Assembly: GCF_014898815.1 (NCBI RefSeq)
Contig: NW_026515413.1
Span: 51,330-115,329, forward strand
Length of the DNA: 64,000 bases
DNA from: Panonychus citri
Taxonomy: Eukaryota > Arthropoda > Arachnida > Trombidiformes > Tetranychidae
Direction of reading: 5' to 3'
Positions within the stretch are counted from its first letter, which is position 1. Each line of letters opens with the position of its first letter. Made by a program: the position numbers and the translations under genes. Shown piece by piece: positions 43,043 through 54,620 of this stretch. The notes under the pieces are model-generated. The model had not been told where the DNA came from. It did no database searches and was given only the letters and a program-made list of their open reading frames with translations.

Positions 43043-44368
43043 TTAATAGTAAAGTAAATTCAACTTATTATTATAACGTCTCATGAAAGGAGTCACTCTT
43101 GAATTGACTATTGAGTTGGTCATTTTCGATATCCTCTTGACTTTCATTCTTTCAATTTCTTTAACATTAGATTTGGACGATTTGCACCATGATATCGGTT
43201 TATTCAATTGTTCGTATACAGAAATACCAAACCAAATACCGAGGATACTACTCACGTAAACAATATAATCCATGGGTGAACTTTCTGGATAAGATTTGTG
43301 CAAAATCAATGGATCATGTGGAGGCTCGAGACAAATCAAAACGGTCTCAAGTGTATCCTGGTCTGTATGAAATATTGAACTTACATGATAACTTATCAAT
43401 TGACATTCAGTTTCCTCGAATATTTTTTGACATTTTTCCAGAACAATGGTAACGTTATCATGTTGAATATTTCTAGATCTGTCGAGGAATTTATATTCTG
43501 GTGGATATTTGTTAAAAGGCAACACCGAATGAGCAAAAACTCTCGGTGGTTTTAACGCCAATAAATTTTCATTTATACAATTTGTTAGAGCTGAAGACCT
43601 ATCGTAATATGTACAGTTTGTCTCAAACGGCCAGGGTAAAGATTCTGAGACTAATTGGCGGTAATTAGCACTGACAAAATTAAACGATCCTCGCTTAGGA
43701 TTAATGAATGAATAGTCATTCAAGCGACTTGATATTTTACTATCGGGGGCAGCGAATCGAAAACCAAAGTCATGATAAATGTTATTCCGAATACAAAGAA
43801 TCCAATTTTTGCCCATATAATCACGATCGACTTTTTTCACTATCGGCATGGAATTGTTTCTACACGAAATCCTTAAGAAAATGACCAGTCCGGTCATATG
43901 TCTACTCATGTGGCAAATTTTAGCTTTTACTAGATCATTTATAAGGTCGTCAAAGTAAACTCCTTCAATCATTTCTCGAGGATCTTTTGTCAATTGTTCT
44001 ACATCTCCGATAGTAAGTACACTAGATATCATATCAGGAGCCAAAATAGCGGAATTTTTCAGGTCACTACAGTGCTTATCGAAATCTTCGACAGTCTCAA
44101 TATCCAAAGTTAGAGTTCCATGAAATAATTGGCATATTGTCGTCATCTCATCCTTGTGTCTAAGGTATAATTCACTCATATTGATCAATGCCACCATAGG
44201 TATGACTAAATCGATTTCAGGTAGAACTATTTCTTTTGGATAAGAATATGTTATCTCAGTTCGAACTTTGAATCGAAAAAAATCCCAAGTTACTGAGGAA
44301 AGTTGTAGGAAACATCCGATAGAACAGAAAATAAGAACAATAAAACTTTTTCTCAAAAAGAGTTTCAT
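43043..44368 (-). CDS. DEG/ENaC-like channel subunit 2, 441 aa
   Basis: Paralogue of the 38734-40005 gene. TM1 is about 8-28 (FIVLIFCSIGCFLQLSSVTW), followed by RTEITYSYPKEIVLPEIDLV. The extracellular domain has LPWPFETNCTYYDRS and several cysteines. TM2 near 385 reads DYIVYVSSILGIWFGISVYE, which contains a standard G-x-S filter (GIS) and the glutamate that follows it in DEG/ENaC channels. A basic cytoplasmic tail of about 45 residues follows (NVKEIERMKVKRISKM). The extracellular domain is short compared with vertebrate ENaC. Single exon. Ion selectivity and ligand are not predictable from this. Confidence 0.8.
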   Translation of the reverse strand: MKLFLRKSFIVLIFCSIGCFLQLSSVTWDFFRFKVRTEITYSYPKEIVLPEIDLVIPMVALINMSELYLRHKDEMTTICQLFHGTLTLDIETVEDFDKHCSDLKNSAILAPDMISSVLTIGDVEQLTKDPREMIEGVYFDDLINDLVKAKICHMSRHMTGLVIFLRISCRNNSMPIVKKVDRDYMGKNWILCIRNNIYHDFGFRFAAPDSKISSRLNDYSFINPKRGSFNFVSANYRQLVSESLPWPFETNCTYYDRSSALTNCINENLLALKPPRVFAHSVLPFNKYPPEYKFLDRSRNIQHDNVTIVLEKCQKIFEETECQLISYHVSSIFHTDQDTLETVLICLEPPHDPLILHKSYPESSPMDYIVYVSSILGIWFGISVYEQLNKPISWCKSSKSNVKEIERMKVKRISKMTNSIVNSRVTPFMRRYNNKLNLLYY

Positions 44369-44622
44369 TCTATTTCATCTAATCTAAATGAGAGATCAAA
44401 GCATAATAATTAGAAACGAAAATTATTAATCTTTTATCCTGTTTCTGAATTTTCGTATGATAACTGACAGAAAATCAATAATAGAAAAACTCAACAATCT
44501 TCAAAAATGTAATTAACTTATTAACTATTGATGAATTTTTAATAGGTAGAATCTTCCATAATCAAGATTAATAGAAAACTCCCTTTCATTAATGAACTTT
44601 CAACGAAAATCGATACTTGAAT

Positions 44623-45000
44623 CATGTTCAACATTGACGACGAAATTGCTTCACGATTGATGGACCATCGTTACTGTACAACCAACGATCTGAAATATTT
44701 TGTCTAACGTTTCAAGACTCGAGATGAATTCAGTGAGATACGTAAAAGTCTGAAAGAAACTGAGTACAAACAAATTGCCTGGAATCGTTGCAAACCTAAG
44801 CGAAGATAATTTGGAAACAATTGAATCTTTTTATCATATTTCTAATATTCTCTGTTATAATTAGTTGACCAGTTACTTGCGATGTCCAAAGATTTGATTG
44901 AATTGGAGGTCAAAGACTGATTATCAAAGAGACTCAAGTTAAGATCGATACAATTAGATACAATTAACGAGGATAAACTCTGTACATTGAACGTTTGATC
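44623..45000 (+). pseudogene. BLOC1S5 pseudogene
   Basis: A copy of the 36152-36716 gene including the intron. It opens MFNIDDEIASRLMDHRYCTT-NDLKYFV and then has TAA in place of a Lys codon (about 44704). Later parts match the EIRKSLKET / LPGIV region, the intron with attag acceptor, DQLL-MSKDLIELEVKD and the IKETQVKI region, with several deletions. Intron retention points to DNA-level duplication. Confidence 0.85.
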
Positions 45001-45006
45001 ATTTGA

Positions 45007-46614
45007 TCATAATCTTTTAATGAAGAAAAATAATGTAGAAAATATATTTATAACAATTAACTGTTTAAGCGAAAATTTTGCATCAAGTTGACCTTTAGAC
45101 GGTGAGGCCATTGTTAAATGTGACCTTTTCTCCTTAATATTATTAGCGACGGAAATACATTTCTCTTTTTCGCCAATGTGATCAATATAACTTTCGAATG
45201 TCATGTCAATGATTTGAACCGGTTTACTACTCTTGTTGAATTCGTCGGATGATATTGAACATTCGGTCATATTATTATCACTCAACAGGTTCTTCGAGTA
45301 AACAATTAGATTACAATTACATGTCCACTGATTACCTATGTGATTATATGAAAAAGAATAAGAAAATTATCAATATTAATCAAATGGGATTGATTAACAA
45401 TCTAAAACAACAATAACAATCATAATGCAATAAGACCGTTCAAATTTGGGCAATTTAGTAAACACAATTAACAGCAATTGATGTTGGTCATGGTCACGGT
45501 CAATGGGCTACTTGTATTAACTTATTATTTTTTGGTTGTTTATCTCAATTAAAGTTAATCTAACCAAACAACAATTAACAATCAACGATAATCATGATCA
45601 AGGTTGAAGCTTATTAATTGTTGCTAAACTAGATTAGGAAATATTGTTTCTCCTATTCAATCAACATAAAGACTACACTTCCTTTAATTAATTTTAATAT
45701 TTAATCTAATAAACAATAGATATGATTAAGTTAATTATTGTAACATTTAATTTGTTTTCTTATTGTATTCAGTGAATTAATCAAGAGACGGAAATAATTA
45801 TTAATAGTTACTAGTCACTAAAACAAGATAATTAAGTTAATTGTTTATTATTATTGAATGACAATTGATTAGTCTAATTGTTTGTTTATCTTTGATATAA
45901 AAAAAAAAGTAAATCAAATTAATATTAATTATTTCAGATTGATAAATAAATTTCAACCTAAATTAAGAAGTAAATTGTGTAATTTGACACTTTAAATTGT
46001 AATTAAAGTTTTGCTCAACAAAATTAAATTATCATTGGAGTTTAAATTACAATAAATAAAAGTCTAGTCTTGTAATTAAGCTTTTGAAAATTATGATTGT
46101 AACTGTTAATTTATATAAGAGAAACTGTTGATTATCATTTTAATTTAATTTAATTGTATTTCAGTTGCTACGCATTAAAAATTTAGAAACTTGATAATTT
46201 ATCATTTACAAATGTAGATTACATTTCTTTGTGAACTAAATTAAACTAATTGTTGTTATTAAAAGTTTAATTAACTTGAGTATTATCAATAAACTTTCAC
46301 GAATAACAATTCAATGATGATTTTGTTAATGGTTAAAACCCGGAAAATTGATTTTTTTTTGATTGTTTTCACTGTTAATTGTTATTCCCTCTCTCCCCGG
46401 AGCTATTTCTTTGGGTAAAGTAATTTAATCATGTTTAATTGCTTAGATAATTGTAATCATGATCTAATTGTTGTTTACAATTAAAAATATCATTAATGTA
46501 ATAATTATTACATTCATAAAGGTGTTCAGAGGAATAGCAATTTGATTGTGATCAAGTTAAAACTTTTAAACACCGACAAAGTTAATCAATTGATTGGTAT
46601 AACAATTTAATTGC

Positions 46615-46682
<68 letters not shown>

Positions 46683-49600
46683 CAAAAGTCACAATTAAAT
46701 AATTATTTATAACTTTATGAAATTAAGTTGATTGTGTTGATTAATTTGATAAATAAACAAGGCAAATATGACAATTTAAATTTTTAACAGTTTTAAAATC
46801 AAATTCAATTCAATTAACAATAAATGTCATCGGACTGTTGATTCCTATCAAAATTAACTATGTCAATGTTGATTGTTGAATCATATATATAAATCTTATA
46901 GTCCTTGACTGTCTGCAGAAAAAGTTAGCAATCAATTTTAATTGTCTGTGCAAGAAAACAACAATTAAAATGATTGTTGTTGTTGTTGTTTATTAATAAA
47001 TGAAAACAAGTATTGGATAAACTCCAAGTGAGTTTCATTGATTGTTACTCATGATAAATTTGATTCCTCATCATCATCATCATCAACATAATTATAATCA
47101 TTATACTCTGACAAGAGTATTTGATTGAGTAAAAGCAATCAACCAAGACAATCAAAGTAACAATCAACCAAATCATGGGAAAAGATAGTAAAATATCATG
47201 TACACATATATGAGTACATAGAGATTTCAATTGAATTTATTGATTAAATCAGTTCTAAGTGTTTGATTAGCTGTTTTTTTGGGTGCGATTTTGTCAGAAT
47301 CATGATCAGATAAATTCCAGATGATATAAGTGATCAGATGTTTCCTGTAAACAACATTTAAAGTAGTACTCAGTTCTGTCAGAAAATTCAATCATCAAGA
47401 GATCTACCAAAAGCCTAACCAATTATCTTCATGAGATTATCTATTAAGAAGAGAGAGAGAGAGAGATAATCTAAATAAAGGGAGGGATAAAATTACACAC
47501 CACTGTTAGAGAGATCAAGCCAAACCTTAATAATAATAATAAATTGATGGTTCAGTTGATAATTTACAATTACGATAATGTTTCCCTGGGTATCAGGAAC
47601 CATCAATATAAGAATCGATTGGAAAAAAAAGTTTCACTTTTCTCTATACAAACGAAATGAACTTTTTTTCCCGATCTTCCTAATTGATAGTAATCGTCTC
47701 TAACCAATAATAATAAACAACTATCAATGTGTGTACCCTAATTGTTTTGATCAACAATTAGATAGTTTTCATATCTAATTGCCCATCTCAAAATTAAGCC
47801 CTCAGGATGAAAGTTAATTAATTGAATTACTACACAACGGTGGGTCTCTAGTTCTTACTGTCAACCTGAAGAGGTTCATGAGGATCCCCCTGAAGGATAA
47901 GGGATTAGACTGGAAAATCAAAGATTATTTTTTAAAGAAAAAGTAAAAGTTTCCTCATCTTTGATGAAGATGCGAAATTGTGTCTCTTGTACAAATGATG
48001 ATGATGATAACGATGATAATTAATAATAGATATCATTAATTAATTAGTATTAATGATCATTATATCTTCCAGTCAAAAAAGTAAACATTTAACAGAGGAA
48101 AACTTGTTTATCCAAAAGCAAATTATGAAAGTTGATCATCATCATCACCATGATAATAATAAGATAGTTTCTGTCAACACAATGAAATTCATTTGATGAA
48201 TTGATGATGATGATGATGAAAAAAAGATCAACTTTAGAGTAGATGAAAAAAAAAACTCTTCAATTCAATTCCAATGGAAGTGAAACTTTTGTACTCAAGA
48301 TTATCATGGATCAACGCTCCATTGAATTTTCAGGCTTATCTTCATCTTATCAGATTGTAATTACAACATTAATTTAGCTTAGTTTGTGAGATTGTATAAC
48401 TAAGTTATCCACCATGTAATTTACACGGTGGGGCAGGGAAAAAGTTCTGGTTCAAAATGTAACTGAATTAACCAGTAGCAAGAAATGGGAAAAAAAATTC
48501 CGTTCACAGGAAAATTGTTGCTTACTAATCATATTTACTATTGTGATGAGCACAATGAAAACTTGACTAGTATTAAAATAATTAATACTTTTCTCATTGT
48601 GAGGTTTAAGACAGTAATTAACTTATGATTGTTAAGATAATAAATATTGATTAGAAGATCTTGTGATGATTGGATAATTGATTGATTGAGATGTAATCAC
48701 TTACCTTTGAGGTAGAAAGTTTTTGGAAGTTGTTTCAGGAAAGTGTCATCCAAGTTGGACAGTAAATTGTTTTTAAGGTAGATTGTCGTAAGTGCATGAC
48801 AATAACTCAATAGTTCTGGGGGTAAGAATCGTAAATGATTATTGGACAGATCAATGGTTTCGACAGCGATCAATCCACGGAAGGCTAAGGGTTCCAGAGA
48901 GTTTATTTGATTACGTCTTAAATCAAGATTTCGTAGTTTGGCCATATCACGGAATGTATCATTCTGTATGGTGAACAGTTTATTTGAATCAATTTCAAGA
49001 TGTTCAACGCTCAATAGTCCGGCGAAAGTGTTTTTTGTGAGAATAGAAATTGAATTGGACGATAAACTTATGTTAGCTAATTTGGTTGATTCTCTGAACA
49101 CAAAGTCGGGTAAAAAGGAGATGTTATTATCTTCCAGTCTAACTTCAAGAAGATATTTCAATCCTCGAAATGCTGTTTTATGAATATCTATCAGTGCATT
49201 CGATGATAAATCAAGCCGTTCGAGATACGGTGCTAAATTAGCAAAAGCTCTATGATGGTTAATTTCGGTGAAATTATAATTATTCTTAATAATCAGTGAT
49301 TTGATTGAACTTCCCAAAGGCTTTATAACAGATGAAATCGAAGTGAATTTCCAGTTTGTTAAAGTTATCTCTTTAACTGATGGCGCTAAATTGTTGAATA
49401 ACACGGAGGGAAAATAGCTCACGTTCACACCATCAAATTTATGAACATTCAAATGCACCGAACTATAAGAATAATTGTCAGTTGAGTTGTGAATACGACC
49501 GAGGCGCGAAAACTTGGTCCACAAGGCTGAATCAAAATCCACTCTACCAATTGAACATTCCAGTACATTGGGCTCACATGTACAATATCCATCAAAATTT

Positions 49601-49710
49601 TCAATTTCTTTGAAACAGTCATCATAATAATAACCACCACAGGTAATAGGTGACAATAGTAGGAGAACAATAACTAAATTATTACACAGATTGTTCGTAA
49701 ATATATTCAT
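45007..49710 (-). CDS. Secreted/membrane leucine-rich-repeat protein, copy 1, 444 aa
   Basis: Exon 1 (49710-48705) has a signal peptide (MNIFTNNLCNNLVIVLLLLSP) and an LRR N-terminal cap (CFKEIENFDGYCTCEPNVLE, CS). About eight LRRs follow with the LxxLxLxxNxL pattern (for example YLERLDLSSNALIDIHKTAF, AVETIDLSNNHLRFLPPELL). The ATG at 49710 is preferred over the GTG-opened extension. The exon ends in phase 1 at gtaagt. Exon 2 (45335-45007), 3.37 kb away, joins in phase: GNQWTCNCNLIVYSKNLL, an LRR C-terminal cap (NxWxCNC). It ends with a hydrophobic stretch LIVINIFSTLFFFIKRL that could be a membrane anchor or GPI signal. The cap style recalls the mite and crustacean LRR proteins often labelled as luciferase non-catalytic subunit-like, but this is memory, not a search. 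The ligand is unknown. Confidence 0.75.
45340..48704. other. Long intron of LRR copy 1
   Basis: AT-rich, with a perfect (GA)n tract at about 46616-46681, a (CAT)n patch at about 47071-47085 and a shorter GA run at about 47452-47466. No nested gene was recognised. Confidence 0.5.
46616..46681. repeat. (GA)n microsatellite
   Basis: About 33 uninterrupted GA units inside the LRR copy 1 intron. Confidence 0.95.
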
Positions 49711-49714
49711 GATG

Positions 49715-50041
49715 ATCACAATAATGACTCCAATGTTAACGGATTTTGATGTGTCTTTTTTTCAAATTAGTTGTTTATTGAACCTTTGGTTTAGGTGTCA
49801 CAGGTAAACAATAGTCAATTTTGATGACAAAAGGTTAATGATTGTTGAATTGTAATAATTACACTTGTTTGGTGTTTTGATGATCATTAAATTGTTGAGC
49901 AAATACACTGTGTTAATTGTTACTATTAAGGTGAGCAAGGAACACACCTTGAAACACGTTGGAATGAAAAACTTATACACTTTGAGAACGAAAAAGACTT
50001 TAAATAGAAACAAACACTTTGATATCTTGTAAATTATGATG

Positions 50042-50080
<39 letters not shown>

Positions 50081-51590
50081 AAATCTTACAAATCACGTCA
50101 TAGTGATGGTGAAGAAGAAGAAGATGATGATGGTGAATATGATGATGAATTCTGATTTAATGATTAGGAATATTATTCACTGTATTGGTTGGCTCTTGGT
50201 TGCTTAAACTTTGAATGAAGTTTGATCATGAGGTGGAGAGTTGTGAGTGAGTGAGCAGAGGGAGCTGGATAGAAATGATGATAAGACACAGGATGATGAT
50301 GATGATGATGATGAAGAGGAAGAGGAAAGAGGTTAAGGATTAGATAATATTGTTTATATACAAGGAAGAGTTTTTCAAGAGAGATTGGAAGATAAAGAGA
50401 GAAGGGAAATAAATTTGGTTTCGCTTTTTTCCCTCCCTTTAAATCACCAAAGAGATCATTTCAATCATGGTTTTGTTATAATCAACTGACCTTTGGTTGA
50501 CCTAATTAAGGTTAACCGGTCAATTGGAAAACCACTTTTCGTCCAATGAACAATTTGAAAATGTTCAAAGCTAACTGGTGATCATCAAGAGAATTGATTA
50601 AAAGTTATCATCGTCATTCAAAGTGTATTATTAGAAACACTTTGACAATTACTTGATTGTAATACTTTAATAAGTTAAGTTTAAAGGTGAAGGCGTTAAG
50701 AGTAAACAATTAAACAGGCGAGTTGATTAAATTGATGATGATGATGATGATCAGTGTAAACAATTTTCTATTTGAAATTAAGGAGGCGAAACAAAGTTGC
50801 GATACTAATGATTAAGTTAATTGTAATGACGATTCAATATGAGTTGATTTGTTTTTCTTGTTTGTTTCAACTTGTACCAACATTTACATTTGTAATAAGT
50901 TTCAATTGTTTTAATTGTAATTACAAATTGACAAAATCAAAATATCCCAGACAGGAAATTCATATACATTATATATAGTGTACTTGATTGCTGGTAAAGC
51001 AATTAACATGATGAGTAGCTAATTGTTGGTGACAATTACAGGTAAAAGTAAATATGTTCCAAGGACAATTTGATTGATTGATTTTCACCAAACAAACAAA
51101 TCAATTGATACTAATTTTGGCCTTTTTCTTACATTGTTACAATCAAGAAGAGGCTTGATTGTTTCTTGTTGACCATTTAATTGTGGACAATTAATCAAAG
51201 CTGACACTGAATCTGATTCCAATTACATGGATAATACTAACATGTTCATGATGAGCGTTCCAATATCATTGATTATCAGAAAAGTTATCAAAAAATGAAT
51301 TCGATTGTTAAACTTTTAATGTGTTTCGATTTTAATGAATTGAAAGTTATTTCCATAAGTTTAATTGTCATTTACTTGAAAGAAATACAAATGATTTAAT
51401 AATAACCATTGTTTTTATGACATTGAAACAATCATTTAATGGCTTTTTATCATATAAGGAAGTCCATTTATCGATCAATATATTTACGGAAAACAAGTTC
51501 GAGATGATAATTATATTAGAACTATTAGTTTCAATCGATTGAATATTTTAACAGAATTAAGAGCAATATTAATTGCAGTGATTAAAGTAA
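49715..51590. other. Intergenic region upstream of LRR copy 1
   Basis: Contains the LRR promoter side, a (GA)n tract at about 50046-50077, (GAT)n tracts at about 50297-50313 and 50735-50750, and AT-rich sequence. No gene was supported. Confidence 0.45.
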
Positions 51591-51596
51591 TTATAA

Positions 51597-52838
51597 TTAA
51601 GTAAAGTGACCAGGTAGTGAAAAATTTTCATAACCAATTGGATTATAAACTTGGGATGAACTTGACAAGCGTTGAGAGTTAACCGGATTACTTGATTGTT
51701 GTCGGTTAATTGTACTACATTGTGATAATGTTGGTGTATTTAAATCATTTTCAAAGGTTAATCGGATTGAATTATCGTTAGCGTTTAAACAAAAGCCCAT
51801 TTCAAGGCATGAATACGCTGACCATTTAATGTAACGATGTTTGACCTTATCTATTGAGTTGTAGACGAAAAGTTCAACAGATTCAAAGTAATATCTATTA
51901 CCAAAGGTGATATCAAATGGTTTCCTCCTGTTGACCATTGAATTACAAAATGATCGAGCTGTTGATTGTTTACGATCATCAGTCTCAAAGACAACAATCA
52001 ACTGATTCAGTTCAATTCCTCTTTGTACATAGTGAAAAGGGTCCATTTGTCCTCTGCCCAGTCCAATCTCATAGAAATGCCGATAATAAGATGACTTTTT
52101 GTCGACCATTTGATAGCAAAGCCAATCGGTTACGATTCCCGCTTTGACCATTCTTGATGATGATAAATCATTTAAACTAATTATTGGTGAAGTTTTCAAG
52201 TTAATTGTGTAATCGGTTGTAAATGAAGCCAAATAGATCATAATTATCCAATTGATTGACAGAAAAAATGAAATACGAATGACTAATTTCACTGAATAAT
52301 GAACAGTTAAAAGATGATCAAGTTTCTTTTTAATTATCGATGGAAGTAAAGAAATCAAGGTAACTATGAAGGTTGATTGGTCAATCACTGCAACAATTAA
52401 GTTAAATAATAACAGTAGAAAATAAATTGGTAATGTGATGGACATTAGGCTTGATAATATTCCAGGATGTGATTGGGTCAAATACTTTTCTGTATACAAA
52501 TTGGTGAAACCACAACGACCTGAGGCTAAAACTGGTGAGAAGGACAGATTAACTGGAATCACATTGAATGGCCTTAAAGAGGTCGGAGGAAAGGCCAGAT
52601 CGTAGTTTCCACTTTGAATTTTGTTGTAATAATGTGAAAGTTTACACAAGGAATCAGAACAATTTCCTCGATTTCGATCACCGAAAAACCATTCAAAATA
52701 AACTGACTTCCCTCCCAATAGGTAATCAATGTGTCGTCTTGTAATACCTGACAATGGACCAATCAGCTGATGGTCATCGGTAACCATAAACGTCTTTTCC
52801 GATCGACGAGGAATCAAAACTCTAAACGTTAAATTCAT
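51597..52838 (-). CDS. Divergent ionotropic-receptor-like protein, 413 aa
   Basis: The order of parts fits an ionotropic receptor, the chemosensory ligand-gated channels related to glutamate receptors. There is an N-terminal S1-like part (NLTFRVLIPRRSEKTFMVTD, SGNYDLAFPPTSLRPFNVIP, LSFSPVLASGRCGF). TM1 is at about 133-157 (LPIYFLLLLFNLIVAVIDQ), with a pore/TM2-like hydrophobic region around VKLVIRISFFLSINWIIMIY. The stretch LASFTTDYTINLKTSPIISL corresponds to the conserved TM3/S2 entrance (SY-AxLxAxLT). The S2-like part follows. A final TM was not evident; the C-terminus is Ser/Asn/Gln-rich. The first ATG of the frame is 52838; the upstream GTG is not used. There is no large N-terminal domain, so upstream exons or a short IR are both possible. 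A fragment of a second copy is at 56475-56655. Confidence 0.65.
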   Translation of the reverse strand: MNLTFRVLIPRRSEKTFMVTDDHQLIGPLSGITRRHIDYLLGGKSVYFEWFFGDRNRGNCSDSLCKLSHYYNKIQSGNYDLAFPPTSLRPFNVIPVNLSFSPVLASGRCGFTNLYTEKYLTQSHPGILSSLMSITLPIYFLLLLFNLIVAVIDQSTFIVTLISLLPSIIKKKLDHLLTVHYSVKLVIRISFFLSINWIIMIYLASFTTDYTINLKTSPIISLNDLSSSRMVKAGIVTDWLCYQMVDKKSSYYRHFYEIGLGRGQMDPFHYVQRGIELNQLIVVFETDDRKQSTARSFCNSMVNRRKPFDITFGNRYYFESVELFVYNSIDKVKHRYIKWSAYSCLEMGFCLNANDNSIRLTFENDLNTPTLSQCSTINRQQSSNPVNSQRLSSSSQVYNPIGYENFSLPGHFT

Positions 52839-52844
52839 TTCTTC

Positions 52845-53250
52845 CACTTTCTCAATAAGTCTTACACTTAATCAATGTTACAATTTAGTTTTCTCACCAT
52901 TAATGTAATCGTTTCACTACTCTATTTAATTACCTCTAGTCTTGTTATTGTAACTCTTTTTTTCCGAATTCTATATTACAAGTATTGATATTTTATTAAT
53001 TAGTCAATTCGTAACTGTGTATTGATTATTTGTAATTTATAAATTTTAGTACTTTTATTTAAGGCTACTACATACATTTATTTAGAAAATGGAGTCAATA
53101 GAAAAGTTCAATTAGTAAAAGAAAAGGTTATTTGTTTCGGTGATCAACTGGTTAATTATCATGTAAATAACTCGAAAATATTACTTTTGATTTTAATTCT
53201 ATTGTAATTCAATTGGTTAAGACGATCTGAGAAGTGCAATTAAATTTAGA
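52845..53250. other. Spacer between IR-like gene and LRR copy 2
   Basis: No gene. The stretch 53091-53250 (GGAGTCAATAGAAAAGTTCA onward) recurs at 56680-56790. Confidence 0.5.
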
Positions 53251-53299
53251 ATTTAGTCAAGTTTGATTTTCCTCAACTCAACAATTGATTTAACAAGTT

Positions 53300-53350
53300 G
53301 TTGTTCAGCTGATTGTTCAGCTAATTGTTCAGCTAATTGTTCAGCTGTAT
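53300..53350. repeat. 12-bp tandem repeat encoding AEQ(L/S)
   Basis: Four tandem units of CAGCTRATTGTT (plus strand) give AEQLAEQLAEQSAEQQ in the minus-strand LRR copy 2 exon 2. The 12-bp unit keeps the reading frame. Confidence 0.8.
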
Positions 53351-53713
53351 CCTCCAAAATTAAATCAATCAAATAATCCCGACGAGCAATCTCTTCGTAT
53401 CGCCAGGTCTGACAAAAATTGTCACGTCTAAGATCATTTTCTATATCGATTCTTGGTGGCCAGTCTGCTGGCAGCTGCAAAGCAGCCATTATGTATTTTC
53501 GCCTTTCCTTATTCTTTTTATTAATAAGACTACATAGCTTTGTTTCGCCAATGTGATCGATGTAAGTTTCGAATGCCAAATCAATGTGAACCTGTTTATA
53601 ATCATTCTTATTAAATTTTATTTGTTCTATTATTGAACATCTGGTCGCATTATTATCAATCAACAGGTTCTTCGAGTAATCAATTAGATTACAATTACAT
53701 GACCACTGATTAC

Positions 53714-54620
53714 CTATGTGATTGTATGAAAAAAAGAATAAGAAAATTGTCAATATTAATCAAAAGGGATTGATTAACAATCTAAACAACAATAACAATA
53801 TTTGCATCTTGCGTAAAATCAAATCTTTGATTAACCTCTCGAAGTTTTAATAGCCCAGGGCGTGCGGTTGATACAATTAAAACTTAAATTCCTTTTATGC
53901 TCTGTCTTTTCTCTTCCCCTTTCATTGCCCCGAACGTCATAATTCATCCCTTCTCTCTCTCTCCCCTTTTCTCTTTCTTTTCTGTCTAATCCCCTTATTA
54001 ATCTAATTAACATTTTAATTTGGTCAATTTAACGCCCCTTTTTTTTTCATTAATTAATAACTTTTGACCCTGACCACCTATGAAATTGGTTCTATTTTTT
54101 TGTTGTTGAAAATTTTTGTCTTCTTTCTGCTGATATTTTTTCCATGTCTGTACGACTTCTAGTTTTTCTTAAATCTTAAAAAATATAAAAAATCGTGAAT
54201 CGTACTAATTGTTTGTGATTATTGTAACCAATTAAAACTATACTAAAGGGTGTTTCAGAAGTAGAGAGACAAAATTCAAATCGTTATTTCTCAGAATCTG
54301 TAACAGCTAGAGAATTGTAAATTTCATATTCAACAGGCACGAGTTTAAATTATACATTGAGCTTTCAATAACTCAAATTGGTTAATTGCATAAGATTTTT
54401 CGTCATTTTGTCTTGATGTCGGGCGAAAATTTTTTGCCAAAGATTTTCGGGGCTATTTTTGCTATTTTAGTCAGAATTATGATGAAATCCTAGTATTAAA
54501 ATAATTAATACTTTTCTCATTGTGAGGTTTAAGACAGCGATTAACTTATGATTGTTAAGATAAATAATATTAACTAGAATGATGATTGGATAATTGATTG
54601 ATTGAGATGTAATCACTTAC
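53714..54620. other. Intron of LRR copy 2
   Basis: About 0.9 kb. The end next to exon 1 (54490-54620) is nearly the same as the corresponding intron end of copy 1 (48560-48704), after which the two introns diverge. A segment beginning AAAGGGTGTTTCAGAAG at about 54243 shares its first bases with 41850 and 42221 and may be a transposon end. Confidence 0.5.
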
